Assembly: GCA_964541895.1 (NCBI GenBank)
Contig: CAZISM010000012.1
Span: 1 to 64,000, forward strand
Source: CAZISM01 sp964541895
GTDB lineage: Bacteria; Zhuqueibacterota; Zhuqueibacteria; Residuimicrobiales; Residuimicrobiaceae
DNA length: 64,000 nucleotides
Reading direction: 5' to 3'
Program-made: the position numbers and the translations under genes
Shown here: in pieces, positions 61,982-64,000 of the stretch
Numbering within the stretch: position 1 is the first letter of the stretch
Layout: each line of letters opens with the position of its first letter
The notes under the pieces: model-generated
The model's input: the letters and a program-made list of their open reading frames with translations, nothing else
The model's database searches: none
Told to the model about the DNA's origin: nothing

Positions 61982-64000
61982 CTATTTCATAAGCAACAAT
62001 TTAATGATTTGTCTCGACGCAGGCCCGGCCAGGACACAATGGTACAAACCCGACGGCAAAGCCTGTCCGCGGTCGTTCCGACCGTCCCAGATCAGTTGAT
62101 AGTAGCCCGGTGCAACGTGTCCTCGATAGAGCGTTCGCACCGTTCTTCCCAATAGGTCATAGCTGAGGAGGTCGATGTGCTGCAGAGCGACTATCTGATA
62201 GGCGAAGGTGGTCTGCGGATTGAACGGATTCGGGTAATTCTGCTCCAGCTTCATCCGGGTCGGCTTTTCCGCCACAGCCGCAATCGGTCCGAATTCCTGG
62301 ATGCTGCCGTCCAGCGCCACCGCTTGCAGTATGTAAAAATACTTTGCCCGTTTTCCCTGACAACGTCCCTGAATTCATAGTGTCTGTCTGAGCTCGGCCC
62401 GATGATCGATTCGTTGATCCGGGTAAAGGGTCCATCGGCAGAACAGCCGGAGAGGATATGAAAACCGGCGTTGTTACGTTCCTGCGCGCTGATCCAGGAC
62501 AATTGGCAGACCCCTCGCACAGCGGTCACTCGAAATTCGTTCAATTCCACAAAGGTCATCATGTGGGCGTTCCAGGTGTATTTGACCGAATCACAACAGT
62601 CTTTGACCAGCCGTTACCGGCGTAGTTGAGGATATCTCGGATAACAGAGAATCGGGTTGCCCGGACAACGCCGAAGCAGTAAAGCGGGATCCAGAGTTCT
62701 GTAACGGCCCGATGCCGTCGCTGGATGCTGCCTCTACAGCATGTTGATTCACTCCCAGCTCACGACCCAGGCGAAACGATATGTGAGCGTTTCCATTTTG
62801 GCCGGTTGTGACCGAGGCCTCTCTGGTCAGAGATGCACCCAGAACACCGCTGCCCTGCACCACAGAAAACTGCACCTCGTGGCCGGCTACCGGCTGCCCT
62901 GCCCGATCGAGGACCCTGACCTCCAGAGGATTGCTCAGAACGGCTTCTGCCTGGCCGGATTGTTCATCGCCCGATATCAGCACCAGCTGAGCGGCTGCAC
63001 TTGTTTTCGCTGATATGACAAAACGAACTGGTGAACCGACGAGGGAGTGCTGCGAGTCCGTGTAAAACTTTGCTGAAAAAATATTGACGCCCGGACCGGC
63101 CGTGCTGCCGAGATCCGGATGTGCCGCTGCCATGCCGGCTCGATCGGTGCTGACGTCGATAAAGGTTTGGCCTGCAAACGTCTCACCCCCTTGTTCAACG
63201 GCAATACGTACGCTGTGTCCGGAAATGGGATTGCTTCGTTCATCGGTAACCTGAACTTTTAATGGTTGCAACAGCGTCTGATTGATTATACCGACGCCAC
63301 TGTCACCGGAGACGTATTTCAGAAGCGAAGGAAATAAAATGCGTTCGCCTGGACCAGCAGCGGTGATTGACTCAACGCGGCACCGTTGAACACGGATGAT
63401 GCCGAAACCGAATATAATCCTGGGGTGCTGCCCAAGGTCAGAATCGCCTGGGCCATGCCCATTTCATCCGTCAGCAAGGAAAGAGATCGATGGCCGTTAA
63501 GATGGCCCTGTGCACTCTGCACCTGAAAGAGAACAGGATGATTCACCACCGGATTGTCATAGAGGTCTGTCACCCTCACCTGGAAAGGGCGTGGTAAGGT
63601 GGTCAGAATGGGTCCGGACTGGCTATCGGCTTCAGCGATCTTGTGCAGTATGGGCGGATCAGCGGCATGTACCTCCGCCGTGAAATAGAGCGACGAGCCG
63701 CTCAGGTGAGCAAAAGCCGAGTTTTCGGCTTCGGCGCTCATGCCCATACAGAGGTGACGAAAGCTCTCGATCTGGCCGTTGAAATTGTGTTCCTGCAACA
63801 CCGTATCTTCAATGGTCACCCAGGCTTTGCCGATGGTCCAAATCAGCTTGAATTTGTATTTCTTGCTGGTGTAATATATATCGGCCTTGTCCGAATCCGG
63901 TTCGGATTTGGTATAGTCCCCGTATGGAGCCGAATTTTCACGCGGACCGCGGCCGTAAAACCCCTGCGACAACACCTTCCAATTGCTTTTATATTCGAAA
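61982..64000 (-). pseudogene. C-terminal part of an Ig-repeat surface protein with sorting tail, three frameshifts, 5' beyond window
   Basis: Four overlapping minus-strand frames join into one protein if three one-base shifts are allowed, near 63325, 62600 and 62365. The order is a frame open to the right edge (FEYKSNWKVLSQGFYGRG), two bacterial Ig-like/invasin-type repeats (PFQVRVTDLYDNPVVNHPVL; KVQVTDERSNPISGHSV; LEVRVLDRAGQPVAGHEV), a junction FVELNEFRVTAVRG, and a tail LEQNYPNPFNPQTTFAYQ ending GLYHCVLAG. After the first shift the expected KYVSGDSGVG linker appears, which supports a single original gene. It may be a decaying gene or an error-prone assembly edge. The full protein would be large, exported and surface-bound. 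Confidence 0.7.

Overview
The window looks like a piece of a metagenome-assembled genome from an uncultured bacterium of the FCB group (KSB1-, Calditrichota- or Latescibacterota-like). The taxonomic call is an inference. It rests on three surface proteins ending in a 'QNYPNPFN'-type sorting tail (QNHPNPFN in one), and on secreted PQQ-type propellers, several Tat-exported Gfo/Idh/MocA oxidoreductases and DUF1080 proteins. There are three 100-N gaps. Each is flanked by a perfect 55-bp duplication, so they are unresolved contig overlaps rather than real gaps. Collapsing them repairs two broken genes.

Left part (1-9.2 kb). A truncated ceramidase-like hydrolase and a small metallophosphoesterase are followed by a repeat-rich spacer and an OPT-family transporter with a strong terminator. 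Next comes a small defence or toxin-antitoxin patch: an HTH plus AbiEii-like nucleotidyltransferase pair, a VapBC-like RHH/PIN pair, a DUF3883 remnant and a DUF4062 (TIR-like) protein.

9.2-16.3 kb. A secreted CAP-domain protein, a secreted trypsin-like protein with Asn at the serine position, carB, and a PAP2 membrane phosphatase, with dispersed repeats in the spacers.

16.7-26.4 kb. A tight five-gene minus-strand operon, possibly headed by a serine-hydrolase lipoprotein. It encodes a secreted PQQ propeller with an embedded SAM-methyltransferase fold, a six-hairpin glycosidase-like enzyme, an exported single-TM protein with a CRYTVREIGF motif, an FtsX-like permease and an ABC ATPase. I do not recognise this as a described system, and it is the best candidate for something new.

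26.8-38.7 kb. Large secreted proteins: a propeller/toroid protein, two sorting-tail proteins (one a beta-helix giant) and a TPR-CHAT protease-like protein.

38.8-61.8 kb. A carbohydrate-catabolism region, mostly on the minus strand. It holds two DUF1080 proteins, three Tat-exported Gfo/Idh/MocA proteins, a Tat-exported aldo/keto reductase, a TIM-barrel isomerase-like lipoprotein, a GH78 rhamnosidase, a second toroid glycosidase, an FAD oxidoreductase, an MFS transporter and a KdgF-like cupin. Together these suggest breakdown of rhamnose- and uronate-containing plant polysaccharide, probably including periplasmic 3-keto-glycoside chemistry. A bifunctional fucokinase/GDP-fucose pyrophosphorylase and a SpoIIE-type phosphatase sit convergently inside this region. 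The right end carries the C-terminal part of a third sorting-tail protein, broken by three frameshifts.
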